This document shows, one piece after another, positions 6,579 through 13,259 of a DNA stretch of 13,259 bases. Position 1 is the first letter of the stretch. Every line of letters begins with the position of its first letter. Location of the stretch: NCBI GenBank assembly GCA_021793095.1, contig JAJYTK010000007.1:1-13259 (forward strand), in the 5' to 3' direction. A program made the position numbers and the translations under genes. Origin of the DNA: Pseudomonadota bacterium (GTDB lineage: Bacteria; Pseudomonadota; Gammaproteobacteria; Burkholderiales; Burkholderiaceae_B). Under the pieces are notes generated by a model. It did no database searches and was not told the DNA's origin. It worked only from the letters and a program-made list of their open reading frames with translations.

Positions 6579-6679
6579 GTGACACAAATTTCTACGCATT
6601 CGTGATAGAAATCCATATTTACTGCATCGTGCGGTGATTGCTTATGTTGGCGGCTGCGGCGCCAAGGATGTTGTGTCAC
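6579..6679. other. Nested inverted repeats, possible structured RNA of about 100 nt
   Basis: An outer 9-bp perfect inverted repeat, GTGACACAA (6579-6587) with TTGTGTCAC (6671-6679), encloses three further pairings. Directly stacked on it is ATTTCTA/TAGAAAT (6588-6612). Next is GCA-TC/GA-TGC (6624-6641, with a one-base bulge). Last is TTGGCG/CGCCAA (6647-6665, loop GCTGCGG). Together these give a compact multibranch fold on either strand. No ORF explains the region. It begins 54 bases after the glpD stop on the minus strand, so it may be part of the glpD 3' end, a separate small RNA, or an element upstream of flhDC. It matches no riboswitch consensus that I know. Confidence 0.4.
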
Positions 6680-6733
6680 AAAGTATCAAAGGCTCAAGAC
6701 GATCATCAGCCTCAGCCAATGAAGTATCGATGA

Positions 6734-8332
6734 TTAGAGCAAACCGATACCGCGGTATTGTTCTGATTTTTCTAAAAAAGCATCCAATTGGGGCGTGCTT
6801 ATGCCCTCATCTTGCATGATCGCTGCCACTGTTGGGGCCACCTCAGCTGCACTCTGAGCATCTAAAAAGAGCCAGCGGCTGCGGCGTGCCAGCACATCCT
6901 CAACAGTGCGTGCATACTCAAAGCGAACGGCAAAGCGCACCATGGCCTCGGTAAAGCCGGGCAGAATCTCATGTTCATTGCCTGCCATGGAGCGCACCCA
7001 ATCGGCCTCTGTGCCGTATTGGCTTAAATCTGCTGGCTGCGTTAAAAAACGCGGCGCTAAATCTAGGCTCGCCCCCACTAATGGGGTACGTACTGTTTTA
7101 GACCGCGATAACCCACTGGGCAATAATCGGTGCTGCTGGCAATGTGTCAACACATCCTCAGCCATGGTTCTATAGGTGGTCCACTTGCCCCCAGTAACGG
7201 TAACCAAACCCTCACTGTCGACCTTGATGACGTGCTCGCGACTGAGTTGCTTGGTGTGGGCATCTGCATTTTTCTGCGGTTGCACCAAAGGTCGCAGCCC
7301 CACCCACACGCTGCGAATATCATCATAGCTGGGGGTGCGGGTTAAATACCGGCTGGCCTCATTGAGAATGAGGTCGACCTCGTGTTTGAATGCCCGAGGC
7401 TCTAGCGGTGTATCCGTGCGTTTGGTATCCGTGGTGCCTAAAATCACCTTGCCCAACCACGGCACGGCAAATAGCACACGGCCATCCTGGGTCTTGGGGA
7501 CCAACATCGCCTGATCCGCACCCAGAAAATCACTATCAACCACGACATGCACCCCTTGGCTAGGCCGCGTTAAGGGGTGAAAATCGGCCTCATTCTGCAC
7601 GCTGGGTAGCATTTTGCGCATACTGTCTGCCCACACGCCGGTGGCATTAATCACGCAACGCGCACGAATTTGATAGCTTTGTTGCGTCTCAGCATCGGTG
7701 CAATGCACCCCTGCAATGCGATTATCCTCAATAATCAATGAGCTCACAGAGCAATAATTAATGAGCAATGCCGAGTGTGCAGACGCCGTACGGGCCAGTG
7801 CCAAAGCGAACCGCGCATCATCAAACTGAGCATCCCAATACATCACGCCCCCTTTAAGGCGTGACGCATTTAAATTAGGCAAGGCAATTTGAGTGCGCGA
7901 TGGGCTTAAAAACTGTGTTCGGCCTAAGCTTTTAGTACCCGTCAATAGATCATAAGCCTTGAGCCCGGTGCCATAAAATGGAATTTCCCAACACTTGTAG
8001 GCCGGCATGACAAAAGGCAAGGCATGAGCCAAATGCGGGGCGATACTCAATAACGTTGAACGCTCGTGCAGCGCCTCGCGGACTAAAGACACATTGCCCT
8101 GAGCCAAATAGCGGACCCCACCATGAAATAGCTTGGTCGCCCTTGAAGAGGTACCCTGGGCAAAATCCTGTGCCTCGAGTAACACCACCGAACAGCCTCT
8201 GAGCGCCGCATCGAGGGCGATACCCAATCCGGTCGCACCGCCACCAATCACGACCACATCGACTTGTTCAAAGCGTTCCAAGGCGGCAAAAAGCTGTTTT
8301 CTATCGGTATGATGAGGAATATAGCGAGGCAT
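6734..8332 (-). CDS. glpD: Aerobic (respiratory) glycerol-3-phosphate dehydrogenase GlpD
   Basis: A 532-residue FAD enzyme (E. coli 501). It oxidises sn-glycerol-3-phosphate to dihydroxyacetone phosphate at the inner membrane and passes electrons to quinone. The N-terminal FAD-binding motif DVVVIGGGATGLGIALDAAL (25-44) is followed by the family signature TSSRATKLFHGGVRYL (61-76). Further family blocks are CVINATGVWAD, GVHVVVDSDF, ILGTTDT, VWVGLRPLV and VTGGKWTTYRTMAEDV, then a C-terminal domain with EYARTVEDVLARRSRW. I choose the ATG at 8332. The frame continues to a TTG at 8368, but that would leave a leader of only about 15 bases after the predicted promoter. No good Shine-Dalgarno precedes the ATG. 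It is divergent from glpK. No intrinsic terminator is visible after the stop. Confidence 0.96.
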   Translation of the reverse strand: MPRYIPHHTDRKQLFAALERFEQVDVVVIGGGATGLGIALDAALRGCSVVLLEAQDFAQGTSSRATKLFHGGVRYLAQGNVSLVREALHERSTLLSIAPHLAHALPFVMPAYKCWEIPFYGTGLKAYDLLTGTKSLGRTQFLSPSRTQIALPNLNASRLKGGVMYWDAQFDDARFALALARTASAHSALLINYCSVSSLIIEDNRIAGVHCTDAETQQSYQIRARCVINATGVWADSMRKMLPSVQNEADFHPLTRPSQGVHVVVDSDFLGADQAMLVPKTQDGRVLFAVPWLGKVILGTTDTKRTDTPLEPRAFKHEVDLILNEASRYLTRTPSYDDIRSVWVGLRPLVQPQKNADAHTKQLSREHVIKVDSEGLVTVTGGKWTTYRTMAEDVLTHCQQHRLLPSGLSRSKTVRTPLVGASLDLAPRFLTQPADLSQYGTEADWVRSMAGNEHEILPGFTEAMVRFAVRFEYARTVEDVLARRSRWLFLDAQSAAEVAPTVAAIMQDEGISTPQLDAFLEKSEQYRGIGLL

Positions 8333-8389
8333 GAGATAATTGTGTGTGAAAAGGCAATCCCAGCACAAACGGGCTAGGCCAGATTACGG

Positions 8390-8417
8390 ATTATATAAGG
8401 TGCCGCACAGCTTTAAA
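8390..8417 (-). promoter_or_regulatory. Probable sigma-70 promoter for glpD in the glpD-glpK intergenic region
   Basis: On the minus strand TTTAAA (-35, 4 of 6) is separated by 16 bases from a perfect TATAAT (-10), giving a leader of about 50 bases to the glpD ATG. The shared 155-base divergent region also has an inverted repeat GCACAG (8405-8410) / CTGTGC (8453-8458), which could mark a regulator site. No convincing glpK promoter and no full GlpR-type palindrome was found; only a GAACA half-site resembles one, near 8427. Confidence 0.6.
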
Positions 8418-8487
8418 ACCACCCACGAACAGTTTGGGGCAAATGGTTTACACTGTGCTTGTTTAATACCACAAAAGCCATCGTTCC

Positions 8488-9981
8488 ATGCAATACCTAC
8501 TCGCGCTTGATCAGGGGACCACGAGCAGCCGCACCCTACTATTTGATTTAGAGGGCAATGTCATCGCTCAGGCCCAACAGGAATTTCAGCAGCACTACCC
8601 ACAGTCAGGTTGGGTAGAACATGATGCCGAGGAAATCTGGCAATCCCAGCTCGCCACCCTACAACAGGTGCGCGCGGCCCACGCCGACAAGCTGCCATCC
8701 ATCGCCGCCATTGGCATCACCAATCAACGTGAAACCACTGTGCTGTGGCATCGCGAGACCGGTGCGCCCGTCCACCCAGCCATTGTTTGGCAAGATCGGC
8801 GCTCCGAAGAAATCTGCGCTGCCCTTAGGGCTGCAGGTCTTGAGGAACCCATCCGCGACAAAACCGGCCTCAGACTGGATCCCTATTTCTCTGCCACTAA
8901 ACTGCAGTGGATCTTTCAACAAAACCCCGACCTCCTACGCCAAGCCCGTGCAGGCAAGCTTGCCTTTGGTACCGTCGACAGCTGGCTCATTTGGCGCCTG
9001 ACCCACGGCCAGGTACATGCCACCGACACCACCAATGCATCACGTACGCTTTTGTTTAATGTCCATACGGGCCAATGGGATGACGAGCTGTTGGCAATTT
9101 TTAATATCCCCCACGAGATCCTCCCTACGGTCAAACCTTCAGTCGCTCACTTTGGCGATGCAGCTGTACAGGGGTTCCCGCGTAGTTTGCCCATCACAGG
9201 GGTAGCGGGTGATCAGCAGAGTGCTCTTTTTGGGCAGGCTTGCTTTAAACCCGGCATGGCTAAAAACACCTATGGCACAGGCTGCTTTATGCTCATGCAT
9301 ACAGGCACCACACTACAACCCTCGCACAATGGTTTATTGAGTACTTGTGCGGCCCGTCTATCTGACCATCGCCAATACGCCCTCGAAGGCAGCGTGTTTG
9401 TAGCAGGCGCGGTAGTACAATGGTTACGCGATGGGCTAGGCATCATTCGTGACAGCAGTGAAATCGAGGCCCTCGCCCTACAAGTACCGGATACTGGCGG
9501 TGTGGTGGTGGTCCCTTCCTTTACTGGCTTGGGTGCCCCCTACTGGAAGGCAGATGCCCGCGGCACAATCACAGGTCTGAGTCGAGGGACGACAGCTGCC
9601 CATATTGCTCGAGCAGCTTTGGAAAGCATTGCTTATCAAAGCACAGCGGTACTACAGGCCATGAGCCGAGATGCCACGCGCAATGCCGGACAACCACTCC
9701 AAGAACTGCGTGTGGATGGCGGCGCCAGTGCCAACGACCTGCTCATGCAATTCCAAGCAGATTTACTAGGGATTCCCGTTATCCGTCCAAAGCTCATCGA
9801 AACTACAGCACTGGGCGCAGCCTACTTGGCCGGATTGGGCGGTGGTCTTTATAAAAGCACTGATGAGCTCAGCGATCTTTGGCAGGTAGGACAACGCTTT
9901 GAGCCGCAAATGCCCCGCGATGAGGCTCGAGCGCACATGCAGCGTTGGGAGCGCGCCGTGCGACAGACCACCACTCCCTAA
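8488..9981 (+). CDS. glpK: Glycerol kinase GlpK
   Basis: A 497-residue FGGY-family kinase (E. coli 502). It makes sn-glycerol-3-phosphate from glycerol and ATP in the cytoplasm, the substrate of the divergent glpD product. It begins [20 protein letters not shown], with the phosphate-binding loop at 8-16. [11 protein letters not shown] (77-87) and [12 protein letters not shown] follow; Asp242 in the latter is the expected catalytic base. [30 protein letters not shown] and [11 protein letters not shown] complete the nucleotide site. The segment aligned with the E. coli fructose-1,6-bisphosphate site (GGTR) reads GFPR, and the C-terminus lacks the residues bound by EIIA-Glc, so allosteric control may differ; this is inference. 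The ATG at 8488 has no clear Shine-Dalgarno. A membrane protein gene follows after 18 bases. glpF and glpR are not in the window. Confidence 0.97.
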   Translation: MQYLLALDQGTTSSRTLLFDLEGNVIAQAQQEFQQHYPQSGWVEHDAEEIWQSQLATLQQVRAAHADKLPSIAAIGITNQRETTVLWHRETGAPVHPAIVWQDRRSEEICAALRAAGLEEPIRDKTGLRLDPYFSATKLQWIFQQNPDLLRQARAGKLAFGTVDSWLIWRLTHGQVHATDTTNASRTLLFNVHTGQWDDELLAIFNIPHEILPTVKPSVAHFGDAAVQGFPRSLPITGVAGDQQSALFGQACFKPGMAKNTYGTGCFMLMHTGTTLQPSHNGLLSTCAARLSDHRQYALEGSVFVAGAVVQWLRDGLGIIRDSSEIEALALQVPDTGGVVVVPSFTGLGAPYWKADARGTITGLSRGTTAAHIARAALESIAYQSTAVLQAMSRDATRNAGQPLQELRVDGGASANDLLMQFQADLLGIPVIRPKLIETTALGAAYLAGLGGGLYKSTDELSDLWQVGQRFEPQMPRDEARAHMQRWERAVRQTTTP

Positions 9982-9999
9982 AGATTCGGAGCCTCCATC

Positions 10000-10533
10000 A
10001 TGTTTAGAGTTATCGGCCTGGCTGTTGTCATTTTCATTGCGCTGTTATTTGCCCTCAGTATGGGCGAAGATGTGGGTCGTTTTGTTACCCGCCATATGGG
10101 TCACCTATTGGATGGCATCCTCACCTTTTTACGTTTGATTGGCCTCCAAATACAGGGCTTTTTTGCACAGCTGTGGGGCTTTATGCAAGGCAACCGCCTC
10201 AAAGTGCTCATTGCTCTTGCACTGACCGGCCCCATTACCTATTGGTTGGTACGCCAACGTGCTCAGGCGACGGGCAGCCACAAAGGCCCCAACAAAAAGA
10301 CCGCCATTGCATTAGCAGTCTTTTTAGGATGGCTGGGAGCACACCGCTTTTACCTCAGTCAAATCGGTTGGGGCACTGTATTTTTGGTGTGCTGTTATGT
10401 CTTTCCCCCACTGGCTTTATTTTTGGGATGGATTGATGCCTTGCGCTATGCATTAATGGATAAAGAAGAGTTCACCCATCTGTATATCCATCCGCAGCCA
10501 GCACACAACCCCCCCACTCGACCCAACCAATGA
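10000..10533 (+). CDS. TM2-domain membrane protein of unknown function
   Basis: A 177-residue predicted inner-membrane protein. A hydrophobic segment at about 4-20 could be a membrane anchor or uncleaved signal. A second lies at about 67-84. After a basic loop (RQRAQATGSHKGPNKK, 85-100) comes a TM2 domain (about 99-151) with two helices joined by a short loop: FLGWLGAHRFYLSQIGWG is the family signature and the second helix ends GWIDALRYALMDKEEF. The tail is rich in Pro, His and Asn. The ATG at 10000 is 18 bases after the glpK stop, with GGAG at 8-base spacing, so the genes are very likely cotranscribed. TM2 proteins have no established general function in bacteria. A role in glycerol metabolism or membrane lipid supply would be inferred only from the neighbourhood. 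Confidence 0.85.
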   Translation: MFRVIGLAVVIFIALLFALSMGEDVGRFVTRHMGHLLDGILTFLRLIGLQIQGFFAQLWGFMQGNRLKVLIALALTGPITYWLVRQRAQATGSHKGPNKKTAIALAVFLGWLGAHRFYLSQIGWGTVFLVCCYVFPPLALFLGWIDALRYALMDKEEFTHLYIHPQPAHNPPTRPNQ

Positions 10534-10554
10534 GCCCAACCCACGGGCAAGTCT

Positions 10555-10588
10555 GGCAGGCCCATGGGTGCAATACGACGGGCCTGCC
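10555..10588. terminator. 9-bp hairpin between convergent genes, possible bidirectional terminator
   Basis: GGCAGGCCC (10555-10563) and GGGCCTGCC (10580-10588) form a perfect GC-rich 9-bp stem with a 16-base loop, in the gap between the TM2 gene and the convergent SulP gene. It is strong enough to halt polymerase or protect both 3' ends, but neither strand has a T-run after the stem, so it is not a canonical intrinsic terminator. Confidence 0.45.
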
Positions 10589-10625
10589 GAAAACTCATGT
10601 TATTAGAGGCTCATGCATCTAGGTC

Positions 10626-12479
10626 TCAATCATCAGACTCTGTCGTGGGCCCTGCCCCCGTTGCTGGATCTGTTTTAGCTTGGGAGGTATCGACTGATTT
10701 AGCCGGCTGATTCCCGCCCACTGGTGCTGCACGCCCTTGTGAATGGGCCTTTTTTAGCTCATCACCATCCGGCCCCGGGCTGACTTGAGGCGATGCATCT
10801 TCTGTTTGCTCTTGGTCACGTTGGTGAGAGCGCTTATCAAAGACTTGCTGTACATAAAGCAACGCATCGGGCACCTCATCAACAAAATGATCATTGCCCA
10901 ATTTGCGTACCAACCCCATCCGGCTCAGCATACTTTTTACTGATGTATTGACCTCTGTCAGCACCACGACAGTACGCTGCTCGAGTAACTCAGAAAGCAC
11001 CTTTTCCAGTGCCTGCAAGGCCGTGCCATCAATAAAGGGCACATAACGCATGCGCACCACGACAGCCTTTCGGTCGCGAGCTGTTTCTGAAAGCGCCTGC
11101 TCAAATGATTCCACAGCCGCAAAGAAAATCGGCCCCTCAACCACGAATACAGCCGTATGCTTGGGTAATTTGAGACCCGGTGAATGGGCAAACTCTCGTT
11201 TAAGGGCTTTTTCACTTTGAACGCGTACTTTGATGCTGTCCGCCATCTTTTTGAGGAACAGCAACATGGCCACAATCACCCCGATATTGACCGCCACTAC
11301 CAAATCAGTAAATACCGTTAAGAAAAAGGTGACCAATAAAACAAAGACATCAGATTTAGGCGCCCGCTTTAGGGTGTGAATCACCACGCGCGGCTGGCTC
11401 ATATTCCAAGAGACAATAAATAAAATCGCCGCTAAAGTCGCCAAAGGAATATTTTTAGCCAACGGGGCGAATACCAACAACACCAATATTAAAAAGATGG
11501 CATGCACAATGCCTGCGATGGGGCTATTACCCCCATTGCGGATATTGGTCGCCGTTCGGGCAATGGCACCAGTGGCCGCAAACCCAGCAAACATGGGGGC
11601 AATAATATTTGCCAAGCCCTGCCCAAATAACTCTTGGTTTGAATTATGGCGAGTGCCGGTCATGTTGTCAGCAACCACGGCGGACAGTAAAGACTCGATG
11701 GCCCCTAGCATCGCAATAGTAAAGGCCGGCCCGATTAAACTCAGCATGGTATCCACGCTGAGATCGGGCATCTCAAAACCAGGTAACCCACGGGGGATTT
11801 CACCAAAGGTACTGCCAATCGTCGCCACAGAAGGAAAATGAAAAATAGACTGCACGGCTGTTAAAACAACCAGAGCAACCAACGGGCCAGGCACCCGAGA
11901 CATCCGCGGAATCCGCGGCGCGTAAATCACTATCAACAGGGAAGCCATGGCCAAGAAGGTGGTCATGAAGTCCATCTGGGGAAAATGTTTAAGCAGAAAA
12001 ATCAGTTTTTCATGAAACTGACGCCCCTCGACGGTCGGTAGCCCAAAAAAATCCTTCCACTGGCCCACCCAAATGATGACCCCAATCCCTGCGGTAAACC
12101 CAATGATCACTGGGGCTGGGATAAATCGGATCACCGCGCCCAACCGCGCCAAACCCATGACCAACAACATCACGCCAGCCATCAAGGTGGCGGTTTGCAA
12201 CCCGCTGACCCCGTGATCAGCCACAATGCCCGATAAAATGACAATAAAAGCCCCGGTCGGACCTGCAATTTGGACACGGGTTCCGCCAAAAATACTGACG
12301 GCCAAACCAGCAATAATCGCGGTATAGATACCTTGCTCGGGCTTCACCCCAGAGGCAATAGCAAAAGCCATGCCCAAGGGCAAGGCCACGACACCAACAA
12401 TAATCCCTGCAACGATGTTCGGGATCCAGGCATTACGCGCGAACAAGCCCGCGCGCTTGGCTTCCAATAAAGCGTTCAT
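10626..12479 (-). CDS. SulP-family (SLC26-like) anion transporter with C-terminal STAS domain
   Basis: A 617-residue inner-membrane transporter. The membrane domain (about 18-415) has family blocks: LPLGMAFAIASG (33-44), GTRVQIAGPTGAF (66-78), FTAGIGVIIWVGQ (128-140), ESLLSAVVADNMTG (262-275) and ATGAIARTATNIRNGG (302-317). A cytoplasmic STAS domain follows at about 440-545, with FIDGTALQALEKV. The last roughly 68 residues (550-617) are a polar, probably disordered tail of Gln, Asp, Glu, Pro and Ala beyond the usual family end. The size and layout resemble E. coli DauA, a dicarboxylate transporter, but SulP proteins also carry sulfate, bicarbonate or other anions, so the substrate is not assigned. 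The ATG at 12479 has AAAAGG directly abutting it, which is unusually close; no better in-frame start is evident. It is 110 bases downstream of the P-type ATPase and convergent with the TM2 gene. Confidence 0.93.
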   Translation of the reverse strand: MNALLEAKRAGLFARNAWIPNIVAGIIVGVVALPLGMAFAIASGVKPEQGIYTAIIAGLAVSIFGGTRVQIAGPTGAFIVILSGIVADHGVSGLQTATLMAGVMLLVMGLARLGAVIRFIPAPVIIGFTAGIGVIIWVGQWKDFFGLPTVEGRQFHEKLIFLLKHFPQMDFMTTFLAMASLLIVIYAPRIPRMSRVPGPLVALVVLTAVQSIFHFPSVATIGSTFGEIPRGLPGFEMPDLSVDTMLSLIGPAFTIAMLGAIESLLSAVVADNMTGTRHNSNQELFGQGLANIIAPMFAGFAATGAIARTATNIRNGGNSPIAGIVHAIFLILVLLVFAPLAKNIPLATLAAILFIVSWNMSQPRVVIHTLKRAPKSDVFVLLVTFFLTVFTDLVVAVNIGVIVAMLLFLKKMADSIKVRVQSEKALKREFAHSPGLKLPKHTAVFVVEGPIFFAAVESFEQALSETARDRKAVVVRMRYVPFIDGTALQALEKVLSELLEQRTVVVLTEVNTSVKSMLSRMGLVRKLGNDHFVDEVPDALLYVQQVFDKRSHQRDQEQTEDASPQVSPGPDGDELKKAHSQGRAAPVGGNQPAKSVDTSQAKTDPATGAGPTTESDD

Positions 12480-12529
12480 CCTTTTGAGCTGCTAAAGTAG
12501 GTGAATAAGGAAACGAAAAATATCGTTCT

Positions 12530-12535
12530 ATTATA
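12530..12535 (-). promoter_or_regulatory. Possible -10 box for the SulP gene
   Basis: The minus strand has a perfect TATAAT here, about 50 bases upstream of the SulP ATG in an A/T-rich gap. No acceptable -35 exists at 16-18 bases, so this is a weak call. A nearby AACGA/TCGTT hairpin (12512-12527) lies in the predicted leader. Confidence 0.3.
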
Positions 12536-12589
12536 AGTATTACGATTTCATTTTTTATATGCTATTAGCCAGAACGCTATAGGGCGGCG

Positions 12590-13259
12590 TCATTTGTGAT
12601 GCAGCAATCGCAAACTGTTGGCCACGACCAGTAGGCTGGCCCCCACATCTGCAAATACAGCCATCCACATGGCGGCATCCCCAAAGATTGCCCATATCAG
12701 AAAGACGGCCTTAATCAGCAAGGCAGCACTGATATTTTGCACCAACACCACATGCAAACGGTGCGACAAGCGAAATGCCCAGTGTATTTGATTCAGCTCA
12801 TCATTCATGATCGCAATGTCAGCGGTCTCGATGGCCATATCAGAGCCCAAACTGCCCATGGCAAAACCAATATCCGCCTCTGCCAAAGCAGGGGCATCAT
12901 TGATGCCATCGCCCACCATCCCCACCGCATGCTGTGTACGCTCGTGCTGGACAAGATCGAGCTTGTCCTGAGGGAGCAACCCCCCATACACCCTTTGTAT
13001 ACCCAGCTGCTGGGCCACATGCGCCACTGCCGCCGGGGCATCACCAGAAAGTATGGCCAGTTGTACGCGTTGGGCCATCAAATCACGTACAGTCTGTGCC
13101 ACCCCTGCTTTGATGCTGTCCTGAAGCAAAAACACTGCCAAGAGTTCATTATCAGCACTAAAGAAAACAAAGGAAGCGCCTTGTTGAACCCCACTTTTAT
13201 AAGCGTCCTGCAATGCAAACGGGATCCATTGTAACTCATGGTCTATTGGTTGCTCTGCA
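12590..13259 (-). CDS. Zn/Cd/Pb-type P1B-ATPase, C-terminal part (truncated by window edge)
   Basis: The frame is open from the right edge to the stop at 12590, so 222 C-terminal residues are visible and the N-terminus lies outside. A metal-exporting ATPase uses ATP to pump soft divalent cations out of the cytoplasm. The end of the ATP-binding region and the P-domain are present: ILSGD (about 69-73), LLPQDKLDLV (94-103), MVGDGINDAPAL (114-125) with the Mg-binding Asp residues, and the family segment DMAIETADIAIMND (140-153). Two closing membrane helices follow. The first contains Lys183 (LLIKAVFLI) and the second Asp204 (FADVGASLLVVANSLRLL), corresponding to the Lys and Asp of the last two helices that mark the ZntA/CadA Zn, Cd and Pb subgroup. 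The phosphorylation motif DKTGT, the CPC site and any N-terminal metal domain are off the edge, so the metal assignment is inferred. Confidence 0.9.
   Translation of the reverse strand, partial: AEQPIDHELQWIPFALQDAYKSGVQQGASFVFFSADNELLAVFLLQDSIKAGVAQTVRDLMAQRVQLAILSGDAPAAVAHVAQQLGIQRVYGGLLPQDKLDLVQHERTQHAVGMVGDGINDAPALAEADIGFAMGSLGSDMAIETADIAIMNDELNQIHWAFRLSHRLHVVLVQNISAALLIKAVFLIWAIFGDAAMWMAVFADVGASLLVVANSLRLLHHK

Noticed and set aside
6634..6819. Plus-strand 61-codon ORF at the end of glpD
   Set aside because: Most of it lies antisense to glpD, it has no ribosome binding site and its sequence resembles no protein family I know.
8333..8368. TTG start 12 codons upstream of the chosen glpD ATG
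   Set aside because: It would lie only about 15 bases from the predicted transcription start and adds residues without family support.
8429..8456. ACAGT ... ACTGT dyad upstream of glpK as a GlpR operator
   Set aside because: The 5-bp arms with an 18-base gap do not fit the GlpR consensus, with only one GAACA half-site nearby.
1..13259. Mobile elements, CRISPR arrays, toxin-antitoxin or defence genes, tRNA or rRNA genes
   Set aside because: None found: no transposase-like ORF, no regularly spaced direct repeats apart from the cheA coding array, and no cloverleaf or rRNA-like sequence was recognised.

Overview
The window looks like chromosomal DNA of a motile betaproteobacterium, probably Burkholderiales and close to Alcaligenaceae. 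The main reason is the gene order flhD-flhC-motA-motB-cheA-cheW-receptor, which matches the flagellar/chemotaxis locus of Bordetella and relatives. The proteins also align closely with enterobacterial FlhDC, MotAB, CheA and CheW. Base composition appears moderate, near 50% GC by eye. The family assignment is inference; no rRNA or tRNA is present to anchor it.

Layout. Bases 1-6165 (minus strand) hold the motility block: flhDC (master flagellar regulator), then a clear intrinsic terminator, a possible sigma-28 (FliA) promoter, then motAB (stator), cheA and cheW (signalling kinase and coupling protein), and the first 149 codons of a methyl-accepting chemotaxis protein that runs off the left edge. 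Bases 6166-6733 are a long regulatory region upstream of flhD. It contains several palindromes, a sigma-28-like promoter placed directly before a 27-codon small ORF with a very strong Shine-Dalgarno, and a 101-nt nested set of inverted repeats. Bases 6734-10533 carry glycerol catabolism: glpD (minus) and glpK (plus) are divergent, and a small TM2-domain membrane protein follows glpK in the same transcription unit. Bases 10626-13259 (minus) carry a SulP-family anion transporter with a STAS domain and the C-terminal part of a Zn/Cd/Pb-type P1B ATPase that runs off the right edge.

How the genes work together. FlhD and FlhC form the activator that turns on flagellar genes. MotA and MotB convert ion flow into torque. 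The receptor, CheW and CheA form the sensory array that controls motor switching. GlpK phosphorylates glycerol and GlpD oxidises glycerol-3-phosphate into the respiratory chain. The transporter and metal pump are independent functions.

Most genes are conventional. The least explained part is the glpD-flhD intergenic region, where the small ORF and the structured element are the best candidates for something undescribed. No mobile element, CRISPR array, prophage or defence system was seen.
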